A DNA stretch of 46,005 nt from Candidatus Nomurabacteria bacterium CG1_02_43_90 (GTDB lineage: Bacteria > Patescibacteriota > Minisyncoccia > Phycocordibacterales > UBA1550), in NCBI GenBank assembly GCA_001871765.1, contig MNVN01000015.1:116543-162547 (forward strand), given 5' to 3'. Both the position numbers and the translations under genes were made by a program. Under the pieces are notes generated by a model. That model was not told the DNA's origin. It saw only the letters and a list, made by a program, of their open reading frames with translations, and made no database searches. Of this stretch, positions 6,991 to 15,634 are shown one piece after another (the first letter of the stretch is position 1; each line of letters opens with the position of its first letter).

Positions 6991-7623
6991 TTATAGTAAC
7001 GGAAAATCCGCAGTACAACAATACAGCCCCGTCTGTGTATCAAGCCATACTTTGTCTTTTTTAGTAAAAGCTACTCCAATAATAAATTTAACGTGGGGAT
7101 ACTTCGCAAATATTCGGGGGAGGGAGCATACAGACCAAATGATTTTGAATAGTGTTCTTTCTCTTTTTGTCGCCCAGCCAAAGAGAACAACGTCGGGGTG
7201 ATACGCTTCAATATATTTTTTAATATGATGCGGATATGGGGCGATAATCCCAAGTTTCACTTTGCCGCGATTTTCCCAGGGGAATTTTTCTGCAACAGAG
7301 TGAAACGCAAATAAGGTTGTTCTCTCTTCAAGATTATACTTTCGGAGTATTTCTCCTACCTTCACATAAAGATCAGGGGTATATTCTTTGAACTCAATGA
7401 GGAGCTCAAGATGAGTTACCGACAGAAACAGTAGTGCCTCCTCTAGTTCCAGCACATGCATACTCGTTGCGGGATCATGAGAGACTACAACACTCTGTCC
7501 GTCCGTACTATAGCGAATATCAAATTCTATACCTTCCAAATCAGCATTAGCTGAGTTTTTGAAGGCAAGAAGAGTGTTCTCATTTTCTCCTGCCGACCAT
7601 CCGCGATGTGCAAATATTTTCAT
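6991..7623 (-). CDS. Glycerophosphodiester phosphodiesterase-family protein
   Basis: A 210-residue GDPD-fold protein. The N-terminus carries FAHRGWS, E-N-T and IEFDIRYSTDG followed by VVSHDP, which supply the catalytic His pair and Ca/Mg-binding Glu/Asp of the family; LLIEFKEY adds the later acidic residue. Family members hydrolyse glycerophosphodiesters to glycerol-3-phosphate and an alcohol. It is somewhat shorter than the usual 230-250 residues and has no signal peptide, so it should be cytosolic. The HAD phosphatase gene follows 5 nt downstream. Confidence 0.88.
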   Translation of the reverse strand: MKIFAHRGWSAGENENTLLAFKNSANADLEGIEFDIRYSTDGQSVVVSHDPATSMHVLELEEALLFLSVTHLELLIEFKEYTPDLYVKVGEILRKYNLEERTTLFAFHSVAEKFPWENRGKVKLGIIAPYPHHIKKYIEAYHPDVVLFGWATKRERTLFKIIWSVCSLPRIFAKYPHVKFIIGVAFTKKDKVWLDTQTGLYCCTADFPLL

Positions 7624-7689
7624 AGTATTAATGTTCTCACGCTAAGAATAGACTATTCCTCGACATCTCAAACTTTATCCAAACCCCTC

Positions 7690-8615
7690 TTACTTAAAGA
7701 CCATGACCCCACTATCAAATTTTAAGTCAAAAATGAGTTCTCCTCGTGAGGTGAAAGGTAGCTCGATACTTCGCAAAGCATCTTTGTAAAGTCAGATTCT
7801 TGTGAACCATCACAGTACATCATCGTTGTAATCATTTTCTCGAACGAAATTTTGCTACCGTTCATGACATATTCCCCTCCTCCCCTATTACAGTCAGTTC
7901 CTAAAGAAAAAGTGCTGTCCTTTTTAAAAAGGAGGGTGAACTTTTTTAAAGAGTGTGGTCGTATCTGCGTACCGTCCCCATAGGTTGTATTTATCCAGTC
8001 CCACGTCTTCATTTCCAACGTCATCTGTGCAGGGTCCGCCTCTCCCTCAAAGTTTTGTGCAACCTCACCAAATTGCATCGTTTTAGTGTCAAGAAGGAGC
8101 CATCGACTCTTCCCCACGGACGGTTGCACCGAAAAACTTTCTCCTTTGGCACGTTCTGCATAATTCACCACAACAATATTACCTTTCCCCATCTCGGTAG
8201 TTTGTGGGGAAATACGATCCCCTAAAAATACTCCTTCCGAGCCAATATATCCATGGACGGTGTTCAACCGAGCTACAATATAATAAAAGATACCACTTCC
8301 TCCTGTTTCTTGAGTAACAAGGAAAGCACTGTCTTCCCTGCCATCACCATCAAAGTCATGTTTTACTTCATTGCCAAAATATCGGGTAATAATCTTTGAA
8401 CCAGAGCCTGGTGCTACCTCTGTAACCGAGAGACCATTTTTCAAAAGAACGTTTTGTCCATTAATTTTATACGTTGCGTTATCAAGAGAGGCAGGTGTTC
8501 CAGCATTAAAAGACACGTCATCATTTGCAACATTAAACTTATAGACACCAAGATAGAGCACCCCTAAGAAAATGATGCCGAGGATTAGGGATACCCTTAT
8601 TATTATTTTTCTCAT
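7690..8615 (-). pseudogene. META-domain (DUF306) membrane-anchored protein with a C-terminal frameshift
   Basis: The intact frame (7722-8615) encodes 297 residues: N-terminal membrane helix, a region with the Ca-loop-like HDFDGDGRED, then a META/HslJ-like domain (FTLLFKKDSTFSLGTDCN, GGGEYVMNGSKISF, TTMMYC). The last 21 residues do not fit the family. A one-base shift near 7783-7785 (CAAAG on the coding strand) gives a continuation to a stop at 7690 containing IELPFTSRGELIFDL and FDSGVMVFK, which matches the usual final strands of META domains. So one base appears missing, or a -1 ribosomal shift occurs. The envelope location is inferred from the anchor. A predicted leaderless promoter precedes the gene. 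Confidence 0.72.
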
Positions 8616-8622
8616 ACGATTA

Positions 8623-8628
8623 AATATA
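8623..8628 (-). promoter_or_regulatory. Extended -10 box of the META-domain gene (predicted leaderless)
   Basis: On the coding strand TGG is followed by TATATT and then 7 nt to the ATG at 8615. The -35 region is poor, as is common with extended -10 promoters. Confidence 0.45.
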
Positions 8629-8703
8629 CCACCCTTTGGTTAAAATAAAAACTAGGAGAGGGATGTCTACATTCCTGCTCTTTCTCATAACCTGGTTAGG
8701 TAA

Positions 8704-8730
8704 CAAAAAAAATCCTTCGGGGGCTTTTTT
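8704..8730 (-). terminator. Terminator of the DUF2779 gene
   Basis: A short stem closed by a TTCG loop (TCC TTCG GGG) flanked by long A and T tracts. It overlaps the stop codon of the DUF2779 gene. Confidence 0.6.
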
Positions 8731-10195
8731 ACGAGATGGCTTTAAAAATTTCTACCATCGCCATCGTATCAAGCGCACAATACTTGAGTAAATTTTCTTT
8801 TGTTTTTTGAATTTCAAAATCACTCATACCGCCTCGTATCATATTTTCCCACTCACTGAGTGCCATTGTACCGTTCTGAATATCGAGACTCTTGTATGAT
8901 AGCTCAGGAAGGAGCACGGGAAGGACTTTTTTAATAGATGCACTCCCATAAAAGTCAGGGTGTTGGTAGTCATCTTTAAAAATTTTCATAAGGTCAAAAA
9001 TTCTCTTATTGATATCTTCAAGAAATTCTCGATATTCGGGATGGAGTTCTGCGAGCTCCATGTTCCTCCCTTTTTCAAAGCTCTCATACCATACGAGAAT
9101 ACTTCCCACTGGCCCCACACAAGTTTTGAGCATCTCAAGCAATCCCTTGGTAGCACCTTGTAGCTCGCCCGCAAGATACTCGAAATGTTCTAACGTCCCA
9201 TCTTTTTGAAGTTTGTGTACCGATACTTGAAAAACAATCTGCTGGTTCGTTTTATAGCCATCAAGGAGTGGTATCGGTGTTCCGTAGGTTTCGTAGTCAA
9301 GGAAATAAATAGGGAAAACAAGACGGGAAAGTGTCTCACTGATTGCATCGGTGTTGATCATCGCGCGCCCTGTTTTTTGAAGATGCACCTTGTCTCGCTG
9401 AATATCTGTCAAATCGAAATCTTCGGGAATATCTGCTATCTCTAAAATATCTTGATCAAGAAGGAGACGAAGTTTGTTGCCTTGCACAATATGGTGCACC
9501 GAATATTCAGGTACCTGCGGGTTAAATTTAAAGAAACAGTCACATCGCTGACCATGACTCTTGTAGAGGCAACTACACTCACTAAGTGAAATATTTTCTT
9601 CCTTGAGAAGCGCCAGTGCGTTCACTATCTCATTTTTTACTTCTTCTTTTTCTTCCTGTAATCGCTCCGTAACGTCTTCAACGATAAAAAGCTCATCGAT
9701 ATCAACTTCTCCTGACCTGCGGTACTCTTTGTTGATATAAATAAGATAACTCTGGCCGACGTTTACCCCTGCACGCTCTGCAACAATAGTCTGGAACCCT
9801 ACGTCCTTTATGTGATTGTGTTTGAGGTCAGTTTTTATCTCGGAGCTCGCTTTTACTTCGTAGAGATCCCATTTCCCTGTTTCTATATTAAAATTTAAAA
9901 TATCTATTTTTGCGAAAAGACCTTCGGAGGTTTCAAAAGTTGCTTGAAAAATTGGTTTTGTATCCTGCAATAATTCTTTTGTGCGACTCATAAGGGTTTC
10001 TTTATTACCAGAAACAAAAACGCCTCCAGGGAAAAGTTTTTGTACATACTCTTCCACTTCATATCCATCTTTGATAAGTTTTTGCAAAAACAAAGAAAAC
10101 TCACCCGCGGTGTATTCCTCGGGGCGTTTCTTTTTGAGCCACAAGCATTTACTACACAAAAGGTATTCTTTAAAATCTGTTTTAGTAAGTGTCAT
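8729..10195 (-). CDS. DUF2779 protein: Cas4-like PD-(D/E)XK nuclease fused to a DEDD exonuclease-like domain
   Basis: A 488-residue protein. The N-terminal half starts with a CSKCLWLKKKRPEEY motif, has KIDIL and LYEVKAS (the D...ExK nuclease core) and a later Cys cluster (CSCLYKSHGQRCDC), so it resembles Cas4/RecB-type nucleases with an iron-sulphur cluster. The C-terminal half has YFLDYETYG, VWYESFEKGR, IFDLMKIF and KYCALDT, which fit a DEDD 3'-5' exonuclease core (acidic residues plus YxxxD). Together this is the DUF2779 architecture common in small-genome bacteria. A role in DNA repair or processing is inferred; no cas genes or CRISPR array are nearby, so a CRISPR role is unlikely. Confidence 0.85.
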   Translation of the reverse strand: MTLTKTDFKEYLLCSKCLWLKKKRPEEYTAGEFSLFLQKLIKDGYEVEEYVQKLFPGGVFVSGNKETLMSRTKELLQDTKPIFQATFETSEGLFAKIDILNFNIETGKWDLYEVKASSEIKTDLKHNHIKDVGFQTIVAERAGVNVGQSYLIYINKEYRRSGEVDIDELFIVEDVTERLQEEKEEVKNEIVNALALLKEENISLSECSCLYKSHGQRCDCFFKFNPQVPEYSVHHIVQGNKLRLLLDQDILEIADIPEDFDLTDIQRDKVHLQKTGRAMINTDAISETLSRLVFPIYFLDYETYGTPIPLLDGYKTNQQIVFQVSVHKLQKDGTLEHFEYLAGELQGATKGLLEMLKTCVGPVGSILVWYESFEKGRNMELAELHPEYREFLEDINKRIFDLMKIFKDDYQHPDFYGSASIKKVLPVLLPELSYKSLDIQNGTMALSEWENMIRGGMSDFEIQKTKENLLKYCALDTMAMVEIFKAIS

Positions 10196-10224
10196 ATACG
10201 TAAATCCCTACTGCGAATAAAGTC

Positions 10225-10249
10225 AAAAACGCCCAAAGGGGCGCTTTTT
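10225..10249 (-). terminator. Terminator of the 78-aa gene
   Basis: Stem CGCCC/GGGCG (10230-10234 with 10238-10242) flanked by A5 and T5 tracts, just downstream of the stop at 10257 on the minus strand. Confidence 0.65.
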
Positions 10250-10256
10250 GTGAAAA

Positions 10257-10493
10257 TTATGAAGCAGGATCGCTGTTGTGAGGAAGCCAGTCGATAAGTT
10301 TCTTGCGATGCTGATCAAGGGACCAGAGATCACCGTGGGTAAAAAGTGGCATATGTACCTCTTTGAACTTTTCAAGAAGTGCGGAGGTGACGTGAGGAAA
10401 GCCCTTGGGCATATTCTTATTGTACGATTCCAAAAATTCAGCCTCAGAAATAAGAACTGGGGCATCTTTCATATTTTTCTTTTTGCCTATCAT
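10257..10493 (-). CDS. Small hypothetical protein (78 aa)
   Basis: Not recognised. A soluble, charged protein with the segments VLISEAEFLESYNKNMPKG, ALLEKFKEVHMP and HGDLWSLDQHRKKLIDWLP. No cysteines or membrane helix are seen. An extended -10 candidate (TGG TACTCT) ends 6 nt before the ATG, so it may be leaderless, and a terminator follows the stop. An alternative start is at 10472. Its conserved-looking, non-repetitive composition and own terminator support a real gene. Confidence 0.6.
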   Translation of the reverse strand: MIGKKKNMKDAPVLISEAEFLESYNKNMPKGFPHVTSALLEKFKEVHMPLFTHGDLWSLDQHRKKLIDWLPHNSDPAS

Positions 10494-10584
10494 CCTTTGA
10501 GAGTACCATAAAATAGACTGAAAATCAAGGCTTCCTGGATTCGCACCACCCTAAACTACTCATGTCAAAAACGATAAAATGTAT

Positions 10585-10613
10585 AAAAAAGACCGAGGTT
10601 ATCCCCCGGTCTT
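10585..10613 (-). terminator. Terminator of the DapD-like gene
   Basis: Stem AAGACCG/CGGTCTT extended by GG/CC pairs, with a T6 tract on the minus strand, 15 nt after the stop at 10629. Confidence 0.8.
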
Positions 10614-10628
10614 GTGTATCTACAAATG

Positions 10629-11688
10629 CTACGCTCCCTCGATTTCCTCCAGGAGGCTTCTGTTCCGTGGAAAAGAACTCATGTTGACATGGTTGGTTCC
10701 CTTGTCAAACCAAAAAGTAACTCCTTCGATTAGGCCAAGGTCTTTCACAGAGACAAGCTTCAAAATAGCACCTCCATCTGACCCCCGTATCAATACCGAC
10801 GTTGAGTTTTTAAGAGTACACCCCTCAACCACCACAACAGCATCGCCAAGAGAAACTCCCACCACCGAACCAGTCTCCAGGCGACAATTCCTCCCCATAG
10901 ACAAAGGGGTATCGTCAATACCTTGAAGTATCGTTCCATAGACTTCAGTCCCTCTACCAAGGAAGGTACCTAAAGGAACACCCCTCCCAACAACAACGCT
11001 CATTCCAAGTGAGTCGATACGGTCAATGTAGCACGGGCGACAGCCAACATAGCTTGGTGAAAAAGAAACCCCTTGACGAAAGGCCAAAAGATAAATGCTC
11101 TTTGTAACATCTTCTCTGCTGTGGGGAATGTCACCATCCCAGACAGCACGAGGAAGAACTTGCGAAAGCCCCGTTAGGTTGACCTCGCCGACTTTGAAGA
11201 TACCTAAGCTCAGCGCGTAGAGTTTTAGGCGTCACACTTCCTACATCAAGCGGTGCGTGGTCATCAAAAATAAAGGTAATGACAGGAAAATCTTTCGTCT
11301 TCACCTCAAAAGTCAACAAGTCCTTGAGTAAACTTTGCGCACCTTTCAATGCCTTGATATTTGCGTGGTTTTTTCCATCTCCTTCGAATGGCGCAAAATA
11401 CTTCAATGCTTCAAGTATCCTTCTTGCCGTGAGTTGGACATGCTGCACTCCGTGCATCGGAACATCCAGTGCATGCATCAGAACCGTCGCAGACCCCCTG
11501 TTCTCATTGATGCCAGACACTACAGGATAACGTACCGTTGCAAGATTGCCATCACCTGTATGCATCGCTCTACCGATACCCCAGAGTATCGGAGCCTGCC
11601 AGCCTTCTCTTTCCTGCAAGCGAGCGACAAAAGCATTGAAATCGGCAACCGTTTTTATGACATCAGTATCATCAAACATTTTTCCCAT
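10629..11688 (-). pseudogene. DapD-like tetrahydrodipicolinate N-succinyltransferase, broken by a frameshift
   Basis: Two frames together encode one protein of about 352 residues. The N-terminal part (11131-11688) holds VSGINENRGSATVL and HVQLTARRILEALKYF. The C-terminal part (10629 to about 11222) holds a left-handed beta-helix with MGRNCRLETGSVVGVSLGDA, close to the actinobacterial-type DapD hexapeptide region. Frames switch at AAAA (11223-11226): removing one A joins TPK to LYALSLGIFKVGEVNLTG without a break. DapD succinylates tetrahydrodipicolinate on the way to meso-diaminopimelate and lysine, the peptidoglycan cross-link residue. AAGGGG precedes the ATG by 7 nt and a terminator follows. 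The acyl donor and exact substrate are uncertain, and other acyltransferases share the fold. Confidence 0.72.
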
Positions 11689-11817
11689 TGCTATCCCCTT
11701 CGTAGAAACGATTAAATAACAAAAAGCAACCCTCGCTATTTATAGCATAACGAAGACTACCTGTATAGAGGTGAGAACTAGGGGTGTTTTAATATGACCA
11801 TATTTTATAAAAAAAAT

Positions 11818-11845
11818 TTGCATACCTATAAAAATGTGCTATATT
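11818..11845 (+). promoter_or_regulatory. Promoter of tRNA-Glu
   Basis: TTGCAT (11818-11823), 16-nt spacer ending TGC, TATATT (11840-11845), 11 nt before the mature tRNA. Confidence 0.65.
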
Positions 11846-11856
11846 CCTATGCGTAA

Positions 11857-11928
11857 GGCCCTATCGTCTATCGGCTAGGACATATCCTTCTCAAGGATAG
11901 AAGCGCGGTTCGACTCCGCGTAGGGTCA
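11857..11928 (+). tRNA. tRNA-Glu (anticodon CTC)
   Basis: The cloverleaf folds by eye: acceptor GGCCCTA/TAGGGTC, D stem GTCT/AGGAC, anticodon stem TATCC/GGATA with loop TTCTCAA (CTC reads GAG), T arm CGCGG TTCGACT CCGCG. The CCA end is not encoded and must be added by a nucleotidyltransferase. Confidence 0.95.
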
Positions 11929-12233
11929 CAAAAACGGAAGCATATTTTTCTAGTAAGAAAAATACTGAGTCCGGGGCTGGAAAATTTGTTTTCGACGGAA
12001 AACAAATTATTCTGGCTCACATAGTTCTTGCACGCGGAGTGTTCGATATCTCCCTTGAGACAAAAATTGTGAGCCTGGTCGTCTACAGCTGTCCATCACT
12101 ACCGATGGACAGCGGCGAGCACTTACGTATTTTATGAGTGGAGCGAAGTAAGAGATGAAAATCGTGGTAAAAACTATGTAAAATATTTTTCTCCTTCTTC
12201 TCATCTGATGCCCTATATAAAAAAGTGAGCCCC
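11929..12233 (+). other. Structured non-coding stretch between tRNA-Glu and murF, possible RNA
   Basis: No credible gene is seen. Three perfect inverted repeats stand out: ATTTTTCT/AGAAAAAT (around 11944-11963), an 11-bp stem AATTTGTTTTC/GAAAACAAATT with loop GACG (11983-12008), and a 10-bp stem GCTGTCCATC/GATGGACAGC (12088-12113). GGCTCACA (12014-12021) also pairs with TGTGAGCC (12068-12075). GGGGCTG (11973-11979), TTCGACGG (11991-11998) and TTGCACGCGGAG (12028-12039) resemble the 5' domain of tmRNA, but no tRNA-like 3' half was found downstream. It may be a divergent or broken structured RNA; strand is assumed. Confidence 0.35.
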
Positions 12234-13523
12234 CTACTTTGCCTTCCACCCTTCCTCTTGTCGCACCAAAAGCTCTCTAGCATGTTCTGGTTCTGCCATA
12301 ATTTCCTCGACCGTACGCTCCATACGAATTCCCTGTGACCCTTTTATAAGGATGATATCACCTTGGTCGATAATACTCTCGAGGTACTTACCCGCCGAGT
12401 GCGCATCATCAAACTCAATAACATTTTTTTCGCTCATATCACCCTCAATTGCTCCTTCAACAATATATTTTGCGCGTGGACCAACCGCGATAAGAACATC
12501 TACAAATAAGCCTGCTTGTGCCCCAAGTTTTTTATGTTCATCAATAGTAAATTTACCAAGCTCAAGCATATCTCCAAGTACTGCAATCTTTTTCCCTTTT
12601 GTTTCAATACTTTTGAGGGTGTTGACGGCAGCTTCTGCTGCGATAGGAGACGAGTTGTAGGTATCATCAATAATAGTGGTCCCTTTGATCCCCAGGATAA
12701 CCCGCATGCGCCCTGCAGGACTTATATATTTTGAGAGTCTTTCTATCATGTCCACAATGTTAAATTTCAAATAAACTCCCAGAGTAAGCGCTGCAAGAGC
12801 ACTATATACAGACTGTGCCCCTAAAAATCCCCGCATTGTTACCGGAAAAACATTATCGTCATATTCAAACTTGAAAGTTGTACCAATGGGAACTCCCTGC
12901 TCGTAGGCTATCTGAACATTTGACCCGCGAAACATCACCTCAGTGCCCATGCCATAGGTTAGAGATTTCGCTTTTGTTTTTTCACGAAGAGTCAGCACGC
13001 GCTCATCGTCAGCATTAAGAATAAGCATTCCTCCTGGACGAAGCGCTTTTACTAAATTTGCCTTTTCTTCAAAAAGTTCTTCGGGTGATTTAAAAAATTC
13101 TACATGGACCGGTACTTCTCCAAAACGAGTAATCACCGCGATATCGGGAACAACCCATGAGGTAACTCGTTTTATGTCCCCTGGCTTATCGGCACCAATT
13201 TCAAGGACCAACCACTTTGGATAATGCACGCGTGTGAGAATAGCCAGCGCACCTTTGAGGATATTTTTTGTCCAAAGCGAAGCACTTGACCAGCCATTTT
13301 CACAATCAAGAATCGTGAGCGGGATTCCAATTTCACTATTAAAACTCTTCATGCTCTTACGCGCAACGAGTGTTTCTCCTACGACGGCAAAAATTGCATC
13401 CTTGGTAGAAGTCTTTCCTACGCTGCCCGTTACGGCAATAATTTTGGGGTGATACTTACGAAGTACGAGTTTTGCCTCGGCTTCAATAATCATCGTAATA
13501 ATAGTTCGTATAAGTGTTTTCAT
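12234..13523 (-). CDS. murF: MurF-like UDP-MurNAc-tripeptide:D-Ala-D-Ala ligase
   Basis: A 429-residue Mur ligase from the ATG at 13523. It shows the ATP-binding loop AVTGSVGKTSTKD, the VLEIGADKPGD region with the conserved acidic residue, NADDERV, and IIDDTYNSSP (the MurF-type D-x-Y-N-x-N-P region), then the C-terminal Rossmann domain with AVLGDMLELG and ILIKGSQGIRMERTVE. MurF adds D-Ala-D-Ala to complete the pentapeptide precursor in the cytosol. The ATP loop lies only about 35 residues from the start, so the N-terminal UDP-binding domain of classical MurF is missing, and substrate recognition must differ. It follows ftsI by 7 nt in the division cluster. A start at 13553 would overlap ftsI. 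Confidence 0.88.
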   Translation of the reverse strand: MKTLIRTIITMIIEAEAKLVLRKYHPKIIAVTGSVGKTSTKDAIFAVVGETLVARKSMKSFNSEIGIPLTILDCENGWSSASLWTKNILKGALAILTRVHYPKWLVLEIGADKPGDIKRVTSWVVPDIAVITRFGEVPVHVEFFKSPEELFEEKANLVKALRPGGMLILNADDERVLTLREKTKAKSLTYGMGTEVMFRGSNVQIAYEQGVPIGTTFKFEYDDNVFPVTMRGFLGAQSVYSALAALTLGVYLKFNIVDMIERLSKYISPAGRMRVILGIKGTTIIDDTYNSSPIAAEAAVNTLKSIETKGKKIAVLGDMLELGKFTIDEHKKLGAQAGLFVDVLIAVGPRAKYIVEGAIEGDMSEKNVIEFDDAHSAGKYLESIIDQGDIILIKGSQGIRMERTVEEIMAEPEHARELLVRQEEGWKAK

Positions 13524-13530
13524 AAAGGAA

Positions 13531-15231
13531 TTAGCGGTCAGGGGGAATTTCATAATAGTTTATCAAAAATTTAGCGATTTGCATAAAAGGCAAAGAAAGC
13601 GTGTGCGATGCATATTCTTCTCCCTGTGGGCTTTTCACCGAGAGGAATATAATGAAACGCGGATCGTGGGCGGGGAAATAACCAAAAAAGGTATGCAGAT
13701 AATCGGTCTTTGAATAGCCCCCGTCTTCAACAAGCTGAGCAGTTCCTGTTTTTGCGGCAATACTATAATGCTCCATTTTGAGAGTTCCCCCTATCAGTGC
13801 CTTATCCACCACCACCGTAAGCATACGGGTAATTTCTTCTGAAGTCTCTTTCTTTAATACACGTGGTTCGCTCCCTGGAACATAATCACGTGAGGGCCCA
13901 AGAGAATATTGCGTGCTCTTTACGATATGAGGGGTGACAAGAACTCCACCATTAGCAAGGACCGCGAGCGCGCGAACAGTCTCAATCGGTGTCATGGATA
14001 TTCCTTGTCCGAATGATGCCGTAGCATATTCAACATCGCGTGGACTTTCAAGATTGTGGATATCCCCCACTCCTTCATTCGGAAGGTCAATACCTGTTTC
14101 CTTCCCAAGCCCATATGCTTTAAAATAATCACGAAAACGATCCTTCCCGAGCCGACTCATGACAAAAGCAGCTCCCACATTGAGTGATTGATTCAAAATT
14201 TCTTGTACGGGAACGACTCCACGCGCTCGACCATCATAATTTGAAATACGGCTTTTGTTGAGGATGATGAATCCTGTATCGTCATAAGTAGTACTTGCGG
14301 TCACCACTCCCGCATCAATGCCTGCTGCAACCGTAAGAGGTTTTACGATAGACCCCACTTCATACACTCCTTCCACCATTGGATTTACAAAAACTGCTTG
14401 TTTTTTTTCTTTTGCAAAATTATTGGGGTCAAAAGTAGGAATACCAGCCATTGCATAGATTTCACCAGTTTTTGGATCCATAATTATTCCGCCCGCTCCT
14501 ACTGCGTGATATTTCTCGAGGACATCCTTCTCGAGGACTCGCTCAAGAAATCCTTCTACGGTAGGCTCTATCGTCGTAACAATATCCCCCTCTCGGGCAC
14601 GATCAGAAAGAATAACTGCTCCTGGTTTTAAGAAAAGATCAGCAAAAAAAGACGAATTACTACTGCTCGTACGCGCTAGGGTCTCTTGATAATAACGCTC
14701 AAGTCCATACCTCCCTGTAACTGTAGCACCATTTGAACCTACAAACCCAAGGACTTGTGCAGCAATCTCACCTCCTGGATAAAATCGTTTTTTATCTTTT
14801 TTAAGAATAATGGCTTTATCGTTAAGCATTTTTATTCCAGTAATTTCCTTTTCAGAAAGATGTTTTGCAACCTCTTCATATTGGTCCCCTGTTCGGCCAG
14901 CACGTGCAATAAAGTCTGCACGATCAAAGGAAATATAGGTGAGGAGTTTGTCAGCAAGAGCTTCCTTGTTCGTAATTTTTGTAGGGTCAACGGCAAGCGT
15001 ATAGTCAGGAACTACCGTCGCGGCAGAAATAGTCCGTCCTGTCTTCTCGGAGAAAAAAATAGTCCCTCGATCAAAGGTGTCGGGGGAAATGGTATATTGC
15101 GCTTCTGCTTTGTCGCGGTAATATTCCCCGCGCGTAATTTGTAGGTAACCAAGTTTTGTAGTTAAAAGTATTGCCACACAAAGCACCCCAATATTAATAA
15201 ACCAAATGTTGTAGAGGTGGCTATCTTTCAT
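13531..15231 (-). CDS. ftsI: Class B penicillin-binding protein, FtsI/PBP3 (division transpeptidase)
   Basis: A 566-residue protein with a short cytosolic start, one membrane helix (about 11-28), a dimerisation domain and a transpeptidase domain. The catalytic SxxK is in GSIVKP, the second motif is SLN in QSLNVGAAF, and the third is KTG in AAKTGTAQLV. FtsI cross-links septal peptidoglycan outside the membrane. The position between an ftsL-like gene and murF, downstream of mraZ-rsmH, marks it as the division rather than elongation transpeptidase. No PASTA domains are present. Confidence 0.93.
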   Translation of the reverse strand: MKDSHLYNIWFINIGVLCVAILLTTKLGYLQITRGEYYRDKAEAQYTISPDTFDRGTIFFSEKTGRTISAATVVPDYTLAVDPTKITNKEALADKLLTYISFDRADFIARAGRTGDQYEEVAKHLSEKEITGIKMLNDKAIILKKDKKRFYPGGEIAAQVLGFVGSNGATVTGRYGLERYYQETLARTSSSNSSFFADLFLKPGAVILSDRAREGDIVTTIEPTVEGFLERVLEKDVLEKYHAVGAGGIIMDPKTGEIYAMAGIPTFDPNNFAKEKKQAVFVNPMVEGVYEVGSIVKPLTVAAGIDAGVVTASTTYDDTGFIILNKSRISNYDGRARGVVPVQEILNQSLNVGAAFVMSRLGKDRFRDYFKAYGLGKETGIDLPNEGVGDIHNLESPRDVEYATASFGQGISMTPIETVRALAVLANGGVLVTPHIVKSTQYSLGPSRDYVPGSEPRVLKKETSEEITRMLTVVVDKALIGGTLKMEHYSIAAKTGTAQLVEDGGYSKTDYLHTFFGYFPAHDPRFIIFLSVKSPQGEEYASHTLSLPFMQIAKFLINYYEIPPDR

Positions 15232-15267
15232 CTTATCGAATTGGTAATAATATTTTTCTTTTTAGGT

Positions 15268-15594
15268 TTAACGTGCCATTGAAATCTTCATAGGTTCCGA
15301 AGCTGTCGCTGAAATGGGTGAGCTCGTAAACTTTGCGCTTACTTCATGAAAGCCAAGTGCCTCTGCGCGTGCAAGGGTCACTGAATTTGACTGAGTTAAA
15401 TATTCTGATTCAAGATCTCCTATCTTCATAGAAAGGTCATGCGCACTGCGTGAAAAATGATCACGATCAACCCCAGCAATCGTGAGTGATAATACTGAGT
15501 AGAGATAGAAACTTACTACAAGAGTGATCCCCGCAACCAGTCCCCAGAATATTTTTCGTTCTATGTCATTTAAATCGAGTGTTTTTGTGGTCAT
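15268..15594 (-). CDS. ftsL: FtsL-like short membrane protein
   Basis: A 108-residue single-pass protein: cytosolic N-terminus (TLDLNDIERKIF), a helix at about 14-36, then an extracytoplasmic stretch with a short coiled-coil-like part (SAHDLSMKIGDLESEYLTQ). Sequence similarity in FtsL is weak, so the call rests on size, topology and its place between rsmH and ftsI, the standard position of ftsL. FtsL would join FtsB and FtsQ in activating FtsW-FtsI. Confidence 0.65.
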   Translation of the reverse strand: MTTKTLDLNDIERKIFWGLVAGITLVVSFYLYSVLSLTIAGVDRDHFSRSAHDLSMKIGDLESEYLTQSNSVTLARAEALGFHEVSAKFTSSPISATASEPMKISMAR

Positions 15595-15634
15595 GAAAGT
15601 TTTTGTTTTTAGTTAATAATTTATTGTATTAAAA

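Noticed and set aside
6986-7021. Longer start of the HAD phosphatase and similar TTG-started extensions (greA, mrdA, mreC)
   Set aside because: They begin with TTG inside neighbouring genes or promoters and do not match the family N-termini; the nearest ATG fits better.
8729-10195. CRISPR-associated Cas4 function
   Set aside because: No repeat array and no cas genes are in the window, and the fused DEDD domain marks the DUF2779 family instead.
11973-12233. Complete tmRNA (ssrA) call
   Set aside because: The 5' motifs are suggestive, but there is no tRNA-like T arm with CAGCCCC acceptor half downstream and no believable tag reading frame ending in a stop. Kept only as an observation.
12007-12249. 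80-aa minus-strand reading frame across the non-coding stretch
   Set aside because: It overlaps the strong hairpins, is Arg-rich and biased, has no ribosome binding site and overlaps the end of murF.
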